From: Flavobacteriaceae bacterium R38
GTDB lineage: Bacteria; Bacteroidota; Bacteroidia; Flavobacteriales; Flavobacteriaceae
Length of the DNA stretch: 64,000 nt
NCBI GenBank assembly: GCA_009901575.1
Contig: WXYP01000003.1
Location: forward strand, 434,001 to 498,000
Reading direction: 5' to 3'
Each line of letters opens with the position of its first letter. Position 1 is the stretch's first letter. The position numbers and the translations under genes were made by a program. The notes under the pieces were generated by a model, which made no database searches, had not been told where the DNA came from, and saw nothing but the letters and a program-made list of their open reading frames with translations. Shown piece by piece: positions 49,993 through 58,682 of the stretch.

Positions 49993-52905
49993 TTAAAATC
50001 TATAATTAGCACCAATCTGGAAAGTCCTTGCTCTAGGGAAGATAGTGTTGTCAATACCTCCTGTAACTTCAGGATCTATACCACTATACCCACTTATAAT
50101 GAATACGTTTTGAACACCACCCCAGATTCTTAAACTGGTTCCTATTTCTTTTAAAGAATGTGTATACCCTAAAGTAATATTATCCATTCTTAAGAAAGAG
50201 GCATCTTCCAGATAGATATCAGATAAGATAACATCTGGTGTAATATTAAAGTTGGTGTCTAATACCGATCTCGGGATATTCGCAGGAATTCCGCTACTGT
50301 TCAGGTTGTTAAACTGCGCATTAGCAGAATTTACGTTGTTATATACATAATTACCTATGCTGGCTCTTAGGTTAAAAGAAAGATCAAATTTTTTGTAATT
50401 AAAGTTTGAAGCAAACCCTAAAACAGCATCTGGGTCCGGATTTTTAGAAATAAATCGATCGCTGTTGTTAACAATACCATCGCCATTAAGATCTGCAAAA
50501 GCCCCTTCAACAGGATTTCCATTAGCATCGAACAATTGCTTAAATACAAAAAATGAATTAGGTGCAAAACCTTCTCGGTTTAATTGAATATTATTTCCGG
50601 TACCTCCGCTTATTCCACCTACCGGGATATCTACACCTTGAAAAAGTTCATCGATTTCTCTATCAAAAAAAGCACTGTTAAAATTAACATTCCAAGAGAA
50701 GTTTTCGTTATTGACGATATTAGCATTTAACGTAAACTCTATCCCTTCAACACTTATCTGTCCTATATTTTGAAAACCAGTATTACTAAAATTCGATCCG
50801 TCAGCTACATTCACATCAGAGAGTAAGTCGTCAGATTCATTTCTAAATACTTCAACTGCACCGCTAATTCTATTGTTAAACAAACTATAGTCCAAACCTA
50901 AGTTAATTTGAGTGGTTTCTTCCCATCGTAATAATTCGTTTCTAAATAGAGGTTGCCCAATAATAATTGGAGTATTCCCAAAAATAACTTGAGAATTGTT
51001 TTGACCCAACGCAAATCGGCTAACAAATAAAAGATTCCCTAGAGGACCCAAATCTTGTTGTCCTGTTACCCCATAACTGGCTCTTAGTTTTAGCTGATTG
51101 ATAACTTCAGATTCTTTGAAAAAATCTTCACTAACATCCCAACCGGCTGATACACTTGGGAAATAACCAAATCGTTCTCTTGGACTAAACCTTGAAGTAC
51201 CATCGCGTGTGATAGAACCCGATACGAAATATTTGTCTTTATATGAAACTTCACCACGCCCGATATAAGTTAAGAGAACCACATCCGGATCGATTGATAA
51301 TTCTGGCCCCACTTCAGTTGTTGGATCGTTTTGTTCATTTGTAGTGAAATTCTCTGATTTAAATTCCTGGTAATTATAGATAGCCTGAGCTCCTACTTTA
51401 AAATCCCCGAAAGTTTTATCATATCTTAACTGAGCAGTAAATTGTGTATTCTCTCTATCACTGGTAAATTCAGAGTTACTTCCTAATAATACCCCGTTTT
51501 CCTGTACTCCAAGAGCACTTTCCACAGCAAGGTTGTTAAAGCCTCTTCCTTCACTACGGTCGTAACCCAAAGAAACTTTAGCACTCAATTCTGGTAAGAA
51601 ATGTAATTTATAATCGAGTTCTACATTCCCGTAAATTCTTCTAACATTACTAATATTTCTACGTTGAAGTAAGTTGGCTAATGGGTTTCTTGGAGCAAAT
51701 GCCAATGGTAAACCTGAAGCATCTGTATATTCAAAGAAACCTCCAAAAGGCGAATCAGGATCAAATACAGGTTGCGTAGGATCAAAACGAAGAGCACTAC
51801 CTTCAACCCCATCTGCAAATCTGTTTCTTTCAAAACTGATGTTGGCATTTACATTAACCTTTAAATGATCATCAAAAAATCTAGGATTTAATCGGGTAGA
51901 AAATGCAGAATTTATAAAAGAAGATGTTCTCCTTAATCCTGGTCTGTTGGTATAACGAGCAGATAGGCTGGCAGGAATTTTGTTGAATAATGAACCTCTT
52001 ATGGAAAAGTTATTATCTAATGTGATTTGTTCCTGGTAAATTTCATCTTGAAAGTCGGTATTAGCATTTCCTAATAATGGAACCAAATCAGGACGGTTTT
52101 CGGCAACTATTTGTCGAAATTCATCAGCAGAAAAAACGTCAATTTGATCAGCTAATGTGTCATACCCTATTTGTGTATTGAATTCTACTTGTAAATTTTG
52201 ACTTCCTTTTTTAGTGGTGATAATTATAACCCCGTTAGAAGCTCTACTTCCGTATACAGAAGTTGATGCTGCATCTTTTAATACTGTAAATGATTCAATG
52301 TCACCTGGATTAATGGTAGATAAAATTGATCTGGAACCTCCTACCTGATTTCTGTCGATAGGCAATCCGTCAATAATTATTAAAGGATCATTAAGCGCAT
52401 TAAGAGAAGCACCTCCACGAATTCTGATTTGAGAACCAGATCCCGGAGCACCACTGGTATTAATGGTAAGTCCGGCAACACGACCGTTTAAAAGGTTTTC
52501 TGGCGTAGCAATATTCCCCTTGTTGAAGTCTTTGGCGGTTACGGCTGTCAAAGCTCCTGTAGAACTTTTGGCGGTTGTTGTACCGTATCCGATTACAATG
52601 ACTTCATCTAAAGCAGCTGCATCTTCTTCTAATGCAACATTTAGAGTAGTACCTGTAACGGCTACTTCAAGAGTTTTAAAACCTAGGTAAGAGAATATAA
52701 GTACATCTCCGTTATTTGCAGAGATTTGATATTTTCCGTCAAAATCTGTTGTAGCCCCGTTCGTTGTGCCTTTTACAACAACATTTACGCCGGGTAAGGG
52801 AGAACCATTATTCTTTTCTGTTACCACCCCACTAATAGTTTGGGCATATATTCCCAAAGGAGTTAAAAGCAACAAATAAATGGCTACTTTTTGTAATGTT
52901 TTCAT
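49993..52905 (-). CDS. SusC/RagA-family TonB-linked outer-membrane transporter
   Basis: A predicted 970-residue transporter: signal peptide ending GIYAQ, a carboxypeptidase-like domain (ISGVVTEKNNGSPLPGVNVV ... TDFDGKYQISANNGDVLIFS), a TonB-box-like segment (LDEVIVIGYGTTTAKSSTGA), a plug with IRIRGGASLNALNDPLIIID, and a barrel ending FQIGANYRF. The start lies 132 bases inside the longest frame, at the signal peptide Met. Its neighbours make maltooligosaccharides the likely cargo. The region upstream holds twin LacI-type operators and is shared with the divergent regulator gene. Confidence 0.95.
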   Translation of the reverse strand: MKTLQKVAIYLLLLTPLGIYAQTISGVVTEKNNGSPLPGVNVVVKGTTNGATTDFDGKYQISANNGDVLIFSYLGFKTLEVAVTGTTLNVALEEDAAALDEVIVIGYGTTTAKSSTGALTAVTAKDFNKGNIATPENLLNGRVAGLTINTSGAPGSGSQIRIRGGASLNALNDPLIIIDGLPIDRNQVGGSRSILSTINPGDIESFTVLKDAASTSVYGSRASNGVIIITTKKGSQNLQVEFNTQIGYDTLADQIDVFSADEFRQIVAENRPDLVPLLGNANTDFQDEIYQEQITLDNNFSIRGSLFNKIPASLSARYTNRPGLRRTSSFINSAFSTRLNPRFFDDHLKVNVNANISFERNRFADGVEGSALRFDPTQPVFDPDSPFGGFFEYTDASGLPLAFAPRNPLANLLQRRNISNVRRIYGNVELDYKLHFLPELSAKVSLGYDRSEGRGFNNLAVESALGVQENGVLLGSNSEFTSDRENTQFTAQLRYDKTFGDFKVGAQAIYNYQEFKSENFTTNEQNDPTTEVGPELSIDPDVVLLTYIGRGEVSYKDKYFVSGSITRDGTSRFSPRERFGYFPSVSAGWDVSEDFFKESEVINQLKLRASYGVTGQQDLGPLGNLLFVSRFALGQNNSQVIFGNTPIIIGQPLFRNELLRWEETTQINLGLDYSLFNNRISGAVEVFRNESDDLLSDVNVADGSNFSNTGFQNIGQISVEGIEFTLNANIVNNENFSWNVNFNSAFFDREIDELFQGVDIPVGGISGGTGNNIQLNREGFAPNSFFVFKQLFDANGNPVEGAFADLNGDGIVNNSDRFISKNPDPDAVLGFASNFNYKKFDLSFNLRASIGNYVYNNVNSANAQFNNLNSSGIPANIPRSVLDTNFNITPDVILSDIYLEDASFLRMDNITLGYTHSLKEIGTSLRIWGGVQNVFIISGYSGIDPEVTGGIDNTIFPRARTFQIGANYRF

Positions 52906-52940
52906 ACAATAATGTAATTTGTTTAATTTAAAATTTAATG

Positions 52941-52958
52941 TTATACTTTTACTTCTCA
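52941..52958 (+). repeat. 18-bp element, copy 1 (susC leader)
   Basis: ttatacttttacttctca, identical to 54224-54241. It lies 36-53 bases upstream of the susC start, in inverse orientation relative to that gene. Confidence 0.7.
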
Positions 52959-53018
52959 ATGTTAAATGTATGTAAAATTCCGGTTGAAATACGGGTTGTG
53001 AAAAGGACAAAATGTTAT

Positions 53019-53051
53019 GAAAACGTTTGCGAAACAAATGAAAACGTTTTC
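53019..53051. promoter_or_regulatory. Twin LacI-type operators between susC and the regulator gene
   Basis: GAAAACGTTTTC at 53040-53051 is a perfect 12-bp palindrome with the central CG typical of LacI/GalR operators. GAAAACGTTTGC at 53019-53030 is the same with one mismatch. The centres are 21 bp apart, two helical turns, so two regulator dimers would lie on the same face. The site is midway between the start codons of susC (114 bases) and lacI (105 bases). Confidence 0.8.
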
Positions 53052-53126
53052 GTGTTAATAAAAAGTTTGAAAATGAATTTAATTCATTATTGAAGTGCAG
53101 AAATTAAGAATAATTAAAAATAAGAC

Positions 53127-53134
53127 TATCTTTA
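53127..53134 (+). promoter_or_regulatory. Probable -7 element of the LacI-type regulator gene
   Basis: TATCTTTA, one mismatch from TAnnTTTG, 22 bases upstream of the ATG. The same octamer stands before the MFS operon (54203). Confidence 0.5.
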
Positions 53135-53156
53135 TTGACAAGATCGTAAAGGAAAA

Positions 53157-54179
53157 ATGAGAAGAAGAATTACATTAAAACAAATTGCGAAAGAATTAGA
53201 TGTTTCGATTTCGACAGTATCAAAAGCAATAAGAGGAAGTAAAGAAATTAGCCTGGATACACGTCAAAAAGTACAGGCATTTGCCAAGTTATACAATTAC
53301 AAGCCTAATAATATTGCTATAAGCCTGAAAAACAGAAATACGAAAAATATTGGGGTTATTATTCCGGAGATTGTACATCATTTTTTTACTACGGTTATCA
53401 GAGGTATTGAACAAGTAGCAAACTCTAAAGGCTATAATGTTATAGTATGCCTGTCTAATGAATCTTTTGATAAAGAAGTAATCAATATGGAAATGCTGGC
53501 TAATGGGAGTATTGATGGTTTTATCATGTCTGTTTCCAAAGAGACACAAAAGAAAAAAGATTTTCATCATTTGCGGGAGGTGGTTAACCAGGGAATGCCT
53601 TTGGTCATGTTTGACAGGGTTTCGGATGAAATTTTTTGTGATAAAGTCATTGTAGATGATGCTAGAGGAGCCTATCAAGCGGTAGAACACCTAATCAAAA
53701 CAGGATGTAAAAAGATTGCTTTAGTTACTACAGTAGATTATGTAAGTGTTGGAAAACTGAGAACACTAGGGTATAAAAATGCATTATCGGAAAATGGGAT
53801 TGCTATAGATGAAGATCTGATTATTAAAATTGAAGACATAGAAAATTGCGATAAAGAAATTGAAAAACTATTTGATCAATCACAATTTGATGGGGTCTTT
53901 GCAGTAAATGAACTTTTTGCTTTAACTGCAATGAAAATTGCAAGACGAAGAGGGTTTGAGATACCAGATGATATTTCGTTTGTTGGTTTTACAGATGGAA
54001 TCCTTTCAAAGCATGCTTCCCCAACATTAACAACTCTTGCACAACACGGTATAGAGATGGGAGAAATCGCTGCAAAAATGGTCATTGAAAAGATTGAAGA
54101 AGAGGAAGAAGAAGATTCTTTTAGAACAGAAATAATACGCACTTCGTTAATCGAAAGAGACTCTACTAAAAAGATTTAA
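53157..54179 (+). CDS. LacI/GalR-family transcriptional regulator of the maltodextrin locus
   Basis: A 340-residue regulator with an N-terminal LacI helix-turn-helix (ITLKQIAKELDVSISTVSKAIRG, given in part: TLKQIAKELDVSISTVSKA) and a periplasmic-binding-protein-like sugar-binding domain (residues 60-335: NIGVIIPEIVHHFFTTVIRG, DGFIMSVSKE, DGVFAVNELFALTAMKIARR, ISFVGFTDG). LacI-type regulators in Bacteroidota mal loci respond to maltose or a related sugar. It sits between the divergent susC and MFS operons; the palindromes at 53019-53051 are its likely targets, and repression or activation cannot be told from sequence. Confidence 0.93.
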   Translation: MRRRITLKQIAKELDVSISTVSKAIRGSKEISLDTRQKVQAFAKLYNYKPNNIAISLKNRNTKNIGVIIPEIVHHFFTTVIRGIEQVANSKGYNVIVCLSNESFDKEVINMEMLANGSIDGFIMSVSKETQKKKDFHHLREVVNQGMPLVMFDRVSDEIFCDKVIVDDARGAYQAVEHLIKTGCKKIALVTTVDYVSVGKLRTLGYKNALSENGIAIDEDLIIKIEDIENCDKEIEKLFDQSQFDGVFAVNELFALTAMKIARRRGFEIPDDISFVGFTDGILSKHASPTLTTLAQHGIEMGEIAAKMVIEKIEEEEEEDSFRTEIIRTSLIERDSTKKI

Positions 54180-54202
54180 TGCAGTAGATTAAAAAAATAT
54201 AC

Positions 54203-54210
54203 TATCTTTA
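54203..54210 (+). promoter_or_regulatory. Probable -7 element of the MFS-pgmB-GH65-GH13 operon
   Basis: TATCTTTA, one mismatch from TAnnTTTG, with transcription expected near 54217 and a leader of about 85 bases that includes the second 18-bp element and a weak stem (gataag / cttatc, 54255-54274). Confidence 0.5.
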
Positions 54211-54223
54211 CCCGCATCAAGAC

Positions 54224-54241
54224 TTATACTTTTACTTCTCA
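54224..54241 (+). repeat. 18-bp element, copy 2 (MFS operon leader)
   Basis: Identical to 52941-52958. With copy 1 it brackets the LacI gene. It lies 62-79 bases before the MFS start codon. Confidence 0.7.
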
Positions 54242-54302
54242 CTATATAAGTTTTGATAAGTAATAGCGCTTATCATAAGTATTAATAAAATACTTTTCAG
54301 AT

Positions 54303-55685
54303 ATGAAAAAGCGTAATTTAAATTTCTGGGAAATCTGGAATATGAGTTTCGGTTTCTTAGGAATACAATTTGGTTTTGCACTTCAGGGAGGCTTTATGTC
54401 TCGTATCTTTCAAACATTAGGAGCAGACAAAGACACTATTCCGTTTCTTTGGTTAGCTGCACCTTTAACAGGATTGTTAGTACAACCTGTAATTGGATAT
54501 TTTAGCGATAAGACCTGGCACTCAAAACTTGGACGAAGAAGGCCTTACTTTTTAATAGGGGCGATTTTAAGTTCACTGGCATTGTTTTTTGTTCCTCATT
54601 CTCCAACACTTTGGATTGCTGCCGGATTCCTTTGGATTTTAGATGCTTCTATCAATATATCAATGGAACCTTTTCGGGCATTGGTGGCAGATAAATTAAA
54701 CGATTCTCAACGATCTTATGGATTTGTTGTTCAAACTCTCATTATTGGAGTAGGAACATGGGTGGCAAGTAATTTACCCTGGTTTGTATCTACGTTGGGA
54801 GTAAGTGATGAAGCTGCACCCGGAATTATACCCATGTCGGTTAAAGTGGCTTTTGCAGTTGGAGCCTTTGTGTTTATCGCAAGTATTCTCTATACAATCC
54901 TTACAACTTCAGAATATCCGCCGGAAGATATGGAAGCCTTTAAAAAGCATAAAAAAGAAACTAAAGGAAGATTTGTCAAAGATATTGTAGAAAACATTGG
55001 TAAAATGCCGGTTACCATGAAAAAATTAGGAGTAGTGCAGTTCTTCAGTTGGTTTGCATTTTTTACCATGTGGAGTATGGCCACACCTGCGTTGACAGAA
55101 CATGTATTTAAATCGCCTGCACCTGTTCAGGCAGATTACAATATGGAAAACGAAGAAGATGCAAAAGCTTTCAATATCGTAAATGTCAAATATCAAAAGG
55201 CGTCCAATGAAGTTGGGTCCTATATGGGAACTTACGGATTATCTTCTATGGTTTTTGCCTTACTGTTAACTTTTTATACTTCTAAAAGAAGAATTAACAG
55301 AAAATGGTTACACCTGGTTTCGTTGATTTTAGGTGGAATAGGCTTTTTAATCATGTATTACATTCCAGATCCAAGCTGGCTAACCCTATCTTTTATTTTG
55401 ATAGGTATCTCCTGGGGAAGTATACTATCTATGCCATATGCCATGCTTTCCAGCTTTATTGACCCTGAAAAAATGGGAATGTATATGGGGTTATTCAATA
55501 TGTTTATTGTAATCCCTCAGATTATAGCTGCACTTGGAGGTGTGAACTTTACATATAAACTATTGGGAGAAGAAACTATTAATGCAATGACAGTAGCAGG
55601 AATATGCCTGATTCTGGCAGGATTATCCAATTTATTAATAACAAATAAATACGCAATAACGTATCAAATAACAGATAGAGATTAA
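54303..55685 (+). CDS. MFS sugar transporter (maltose/sucrose, GPH/SLC45-like)
   Basis: A 460-residue inner-membrane transporter with 12 predicted helices. Features of the SLC45/GPH-like group: WNMSFGFLGIQFGFALQGG in helix 1, LTGLLVQPVIGYFSDKTW followed by LGRRRPYFLIGA (the loop 2-3 MFS motif), and ISWGSILSMPYAMLSSF in a later helix. Homologues in Flavobacteriaceae mal operons are taken to import maltose or small maltooligosaccharides by proton symport. It is the first gene of the plus-strand operon and its stop abuts the pgmB start. Confidence 0.9.
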   Translation: MKKRNLNFWEIWNMSFGFLGIQFGFALQGGFMSRIFQTLGADKDTIPFLWLAAPLTGLLVQPVIGYFSDKTWHSKLGRRRPYFLIGAILSSLALFFVPHSPTLWIAAGFLWILDASINISMEPFRALVADKLNDSQRSYGFVVQTLIIGVGTWVASNLPWFVSTLGVSDEAAPGIIPMSVKVAFAVGAFVFIASILYTILTTSEYPPEDMEAFKKHKKETKGRFVKDIVENIGKMPVTMKKLGVVQFFSWFAFFTMWSMATPALTEHVFKSPAPVQADYNMENEEDAKAFNIVNVKYQKASNEVGSYMGTYGLSSMVFALLLTFYTSKRRINRKWLHLVSLILGGIGFLIMYYIPDPSWLTLSFILIGISWGSILSMPYAMLSSFIDPEKMGMYMGLFNMFIVIPQIIAALGGVNFTYKLLGEETINAMTVAGICLILAGLSNLLITNKYAITYQITDRD

Positions 55686-56342
55686 ATGAAAAAATGGGGA
55701 TTCATATTTGATTTGGACGGAGTGATTGTAGACACTGCACGCTTTCATTTTCTTGCCTGGAAAAAAACAGCATATGAGTTAGGGCACGAATTGACACAAG
55801 CTCAAAACGAAAAGCTTAAAGGAGTGAGTAGAGTTGATTCCCTCAAGAAAATTTTAGAATGGGCAGGAATTGAGATTTCTGAAGAACGATTCAATACGTT
55901 TTTGGAAGAGAAAAATAAAGATTATTTGGAGTATGTAAATAAGATGACCAGCGATGATATTCTGCCGGGAGTCTTTGATTTTATATCAAAAATCAGAAAA
56001 CAAAAATACCCTGTAGCCTTGGGTTCGGCAAGTAAAAACGCGCCTCGAATTCTTGAAAAAGTAGGGTTAATGCAAATGTTCGATACCATTGTAGATGGTA
56101 ATAGTGTTACTAAAGCAAAACCAGATCCAGAAGTGTTTTTGGTAGGAGCTGAAAACCTGGGAGTTGATCCTGAAAACTGTATTGTTTTTGAAGATTCGGA
56201 AGCAGGAATTGAAGCAGCCAATAAAGCGGGAATGACCTCAATAGGATTAGGTGATAAAGAAATACTGGGACATGCAGATTATGTATTCAACTCATTTAAA
56301 GAGATAGATGCATACTTTATAGAACAACTAGAAAAAATATAG
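55686..56342 (+). CDS. pgmB: Beta-phosphoglucomutase
   Basis: A 218-residue HAD-superfamily enzyme that converts beta-glucose 1-phosphate to glucose 6-phosphate. Motif I is FIFDLDGVIVDTARFH (nucleophile D and acid/base D two residues on), with the family-typical cap and substrate loop (KGVSRVDSLKKIL), motif II ALGSASKNAP, motif III KAKPDPEVFL, and motif IV VFEDSEAGIEAA. It sits directly between the transporter and maltose phosphorylase genes with no intergenic bases, which matches its role in using the phosphorylase product. Confidence 0.95.
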   Translation: MKKWGFIFDLDGVIVDTARFHFLAWKKTAYELGHELTQAQNEKLKGVSRVDSLKKILEWAGIEISEERFNTFLEEKNKDYLEYVNKMTSDDILPGVFDFISKIRKQKYPVALGSASKNAPRILEKVGLMQMFDTIVDGNSVTKAKPDPEVFLVGAENLGVDPENCIVFEDSEAGIEAANKAGMTSIGLGDKEILGHADYVFNSFKEIDAYFIEQLEKI

Positions 56343-58646
56343 ATGAATCAAGATTATATAGTGCCAGATAACTGGTCAATTATAGAAGAAGGGTTTAATC
56401 CCGATACTGTAAAAGCTTCCGAAAGTCTTTTTAGTATTGGAAACGGAGCAATGGGGCAAAGAGCAAATTTTGAAGAGAGCTACTCGGGCCCCACTTTCCA
56501 GGGGAGTTATATTGCAGGAGTCTATTATCCGGATAAAACTAGAGTAGGTTGGTGGAAAAATGGATACCCTGAATACTTCGCCAAAGTTTTAAATGCCCCA
56601 AACTGGATTGGGATCAATGTTTTTGTCAATAAAGAAGAATTAGATCTGGCAAAATGTAAAAAGGTTACCGATTTTCGCAGGGAATTGAATATGAAAGAAG
56701 GTTGGTATGAAAGAAGTTTTAAAGCTACACTTCAGAACGATATCGAAGTTCAGGTAGTGTCAAAACGATTTTTATGCCTTGATATTGACGAGGTTGGAGC
56801 TATTCGTTATACGGTGACTCCTGTTAATTCTGATGCAAAAATTTTGATCAAACCTTACCTGGATTCGGGTATTGAAAATGAGGATACAAATTGGGAAGAT
56901 AAGTTTTGGGATACGTTAGATGTGAAATTTGATGAGGATAAAGCATTTATCGTCTCAAAAACGATGAAGACCGATTTTTATGTAAGTACTTTTATGAAGG
57001 TAGAAGTAGATGGTTTTTCAAGATGTAATTATGAAAATAATTCTTTTAAAACACCTACCTATGCAAGTATTGATTTTGAGAAAGAAGTATCAAAAGGAGA
57101 AGCTTTTATTATTCATAAATACGGAGGGTATTGCACCTCAATGAATCATGATAAACACGAATTAATAAAAGCCTCAAAAGAAGTATTAGCTAAAGTTGCT
57201 GCTGTTGGATATGATAAAATGCTTGAAAAACAAAAACAAGCCTGGGCACGTATCTGGGAAATGGCAGATATCACGATTGAAGGTGATGTAAAAGCACAAC
57301 AGGGAATCCGTTTTAATATCTTTCAGCTCAATCAAACATATTTAGGAAAAGATTCCAGGTTGAATATAGGACCTAAAGGATTTACAGGTGAGAAATACGG
57401 AGGAAGTACGTATTGGGATACAGAAGCTTATTGTATTCCGTTTTATATGTCCACTAAAAACCAAAAAGTAGCGAGAAACTTACTTACTTACAGGTATAAG
57501 CATTTGGAAAAAGCAATAGAAAATGCTAAAAAACTAGGTTTTGACAATGGAGCTGCTCTGTACCCTATGGTAACTATGAATGGGGAAGAATGTCATAACG
57601 AATGGGAAATTACTTTTGAAGAAATTCATCGTAACGGGGCTATTGCGTATGCGATATACAATTATACACGCTATACAGGAGATTATAGTTATATCAAGGA
57701 GATGGGATTGGAAGTTCTTATCGGAATAGCGCGTTTTTGGTACCAGAGAGCAACATATTCAGCTTCAAAAAATAAATATGTAATACTAGGAGTAACAGGT
57801 CCTAATGAGTATGAAAATAATGTGAATAATAACTGGTACACCAATTATATTGCAAAATGGTGTATCGACTTTGCTATAACTCATGTACAAGAAATAAAAT
57901 CGAATTCTTCATCAGATTATACACGTATTTCAGAAAAAACAAAAATATCGGAAGCAGAGATTTCGAACTGGTTGGAAGTTGCAAAAAACATGTATTTTCC
58001 TTATTCGGAAGAATATAAAATATACCTTCAGCAAGATGGGTTTTTAGATAAAGAATTGGTTACGGTAGCTCATTTAGACGAATCCCAACGCCCGATAAAT
58101 CAGAAATGGTCATGGGATCGTATTTTAAGATCTCCTTATATAAAACAAGCGGACATACTTCAAGGGTTTTATTTTTTTGAAGACCATTTCACGAGGGAAG
58201 AATTAGAACGTCATTTTAATTTTTATGAACCGCTTACTGTTCATGAATCTTCTTTATCTCCATGTGTACATTGTATTCAGGCAGCACATTTAGATAAAAT
58301 GGAATTGGCATATAGCTTTTATTTGATGACTTCCCGTTTAGATCTGGACGATTATAATAAGGAAGTGCACGAAGGACTTCATATCACTTCTATGGCTGGT
58401 ACGTGGATGAGCATTGTAGAAGGGTTTGGAGGAATGCGTGTTAAAAATGATATGTTATCATTTAATCCTAAAACTCCAAAAGAATGGAAAAATTATTCTT
58501 TTAAGGTGAACTTTAGAGATCAGGTTTTAAAAGTTTTTGTAGAAAAAGAAAAAACGTCGTTTAGCCTGGAAGGAGATAAAGAACTTACCATTTTAATAAA
58601 TGATAAAAAAGTGACCGTTTATCCGAATAACCTGATAACTATATAA
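56343..58646 (+). CDS. GH65 maltose phosphorylase (kojibiose/trehalose phosphorylase family)
   Basis: A 767-residue cytosolic enzyme. The N-terminal beta-sandwich has SLFSIGNGAMGQRANFEE and the (alpha/alpha)6 barrel has GEKYGGSTYWDTEAYCIPFY, GVTGPNEYENNVNNNW (catalytic acid Glu489) and VHESSLSPCVHCIQA (phosphate-binding region). GH65 phosphorylases cleave an alpha-glucobiose with inorganic phosphate to give beta-glucose 1-phosphate and glucose. The pairing with pgmB and a maltodextrin system points to maltose as substrate, though trehalose or kojibiose cannot be excluded by sequence reading. The start directly follows the pgmB stop. Confidence 0.93.
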   Translation: MNQDYIVPDNWSIIEEGFNPDTVKASESLFSIGNGAMGQRANFEESYSGPTFQGSYIAGVYYPDKTRVGWWKNGYPEYFAKVLNAPNWIGINVFVNKEELDLAKCKKVTDFRRELNMKEGWYERSFKATLQNDIEVQVVSKRFLCLDIDEVGAIRYTVTPVNSDAKILIKPYLDSGIENEDTNWEDKFWDTLDVKFDEDKAFIVSKTMKTDFYVSTFMKVEVDGFSRCNYENNSFKTPTYASIDFEKEVSKGEAFIIHKYGGYCTSMNHDKHELIKASKEVLAKVAAVGYDKMLEKQKQAWARIWEMADITIEGDVKAQQGIRFNIFQLNQTYLGKDSRLNIGPKGFTGEKYGGSTYWDTEAYCIPFYMSTKNQKVARNLLTYRYKHLEKAIENAKKLGFDNGAALYPMVTMNGEECHNEWEITFEEIHRNGAIAYAIYNYTRYTGDYSYIKEMGLEVLIGIARFWYQRATYSASKNKYVILGVTGPNEYENNVNNNWYTNYIAKWCIDFAITHVQEIKSNSSSDYTRISEKTKISEAEISNWLEVAKNMYFPYSEEYKIYLQQDGFLDKELVTVAHLDESQRPINQKWSWDRILRSPYIKQADILQGFYFFEDHFTREELERHFNFYEPLTVHESSLSPCVHCIQAAHLDKMELAYSFYLMTSRLDLDDYNKEVHEGLHITSMAGTWMSIVEGFGGMRVKNDMLSFNPKTPKEWKNYSFKVNFRDQVLKVFVEKEKTSFSLEGDKELTILINDKKVTVYPNNLITI

Positions 58647-58682
58647 AAGGCTAAAATAAATAGATAAAACAAACTTAAGAAC

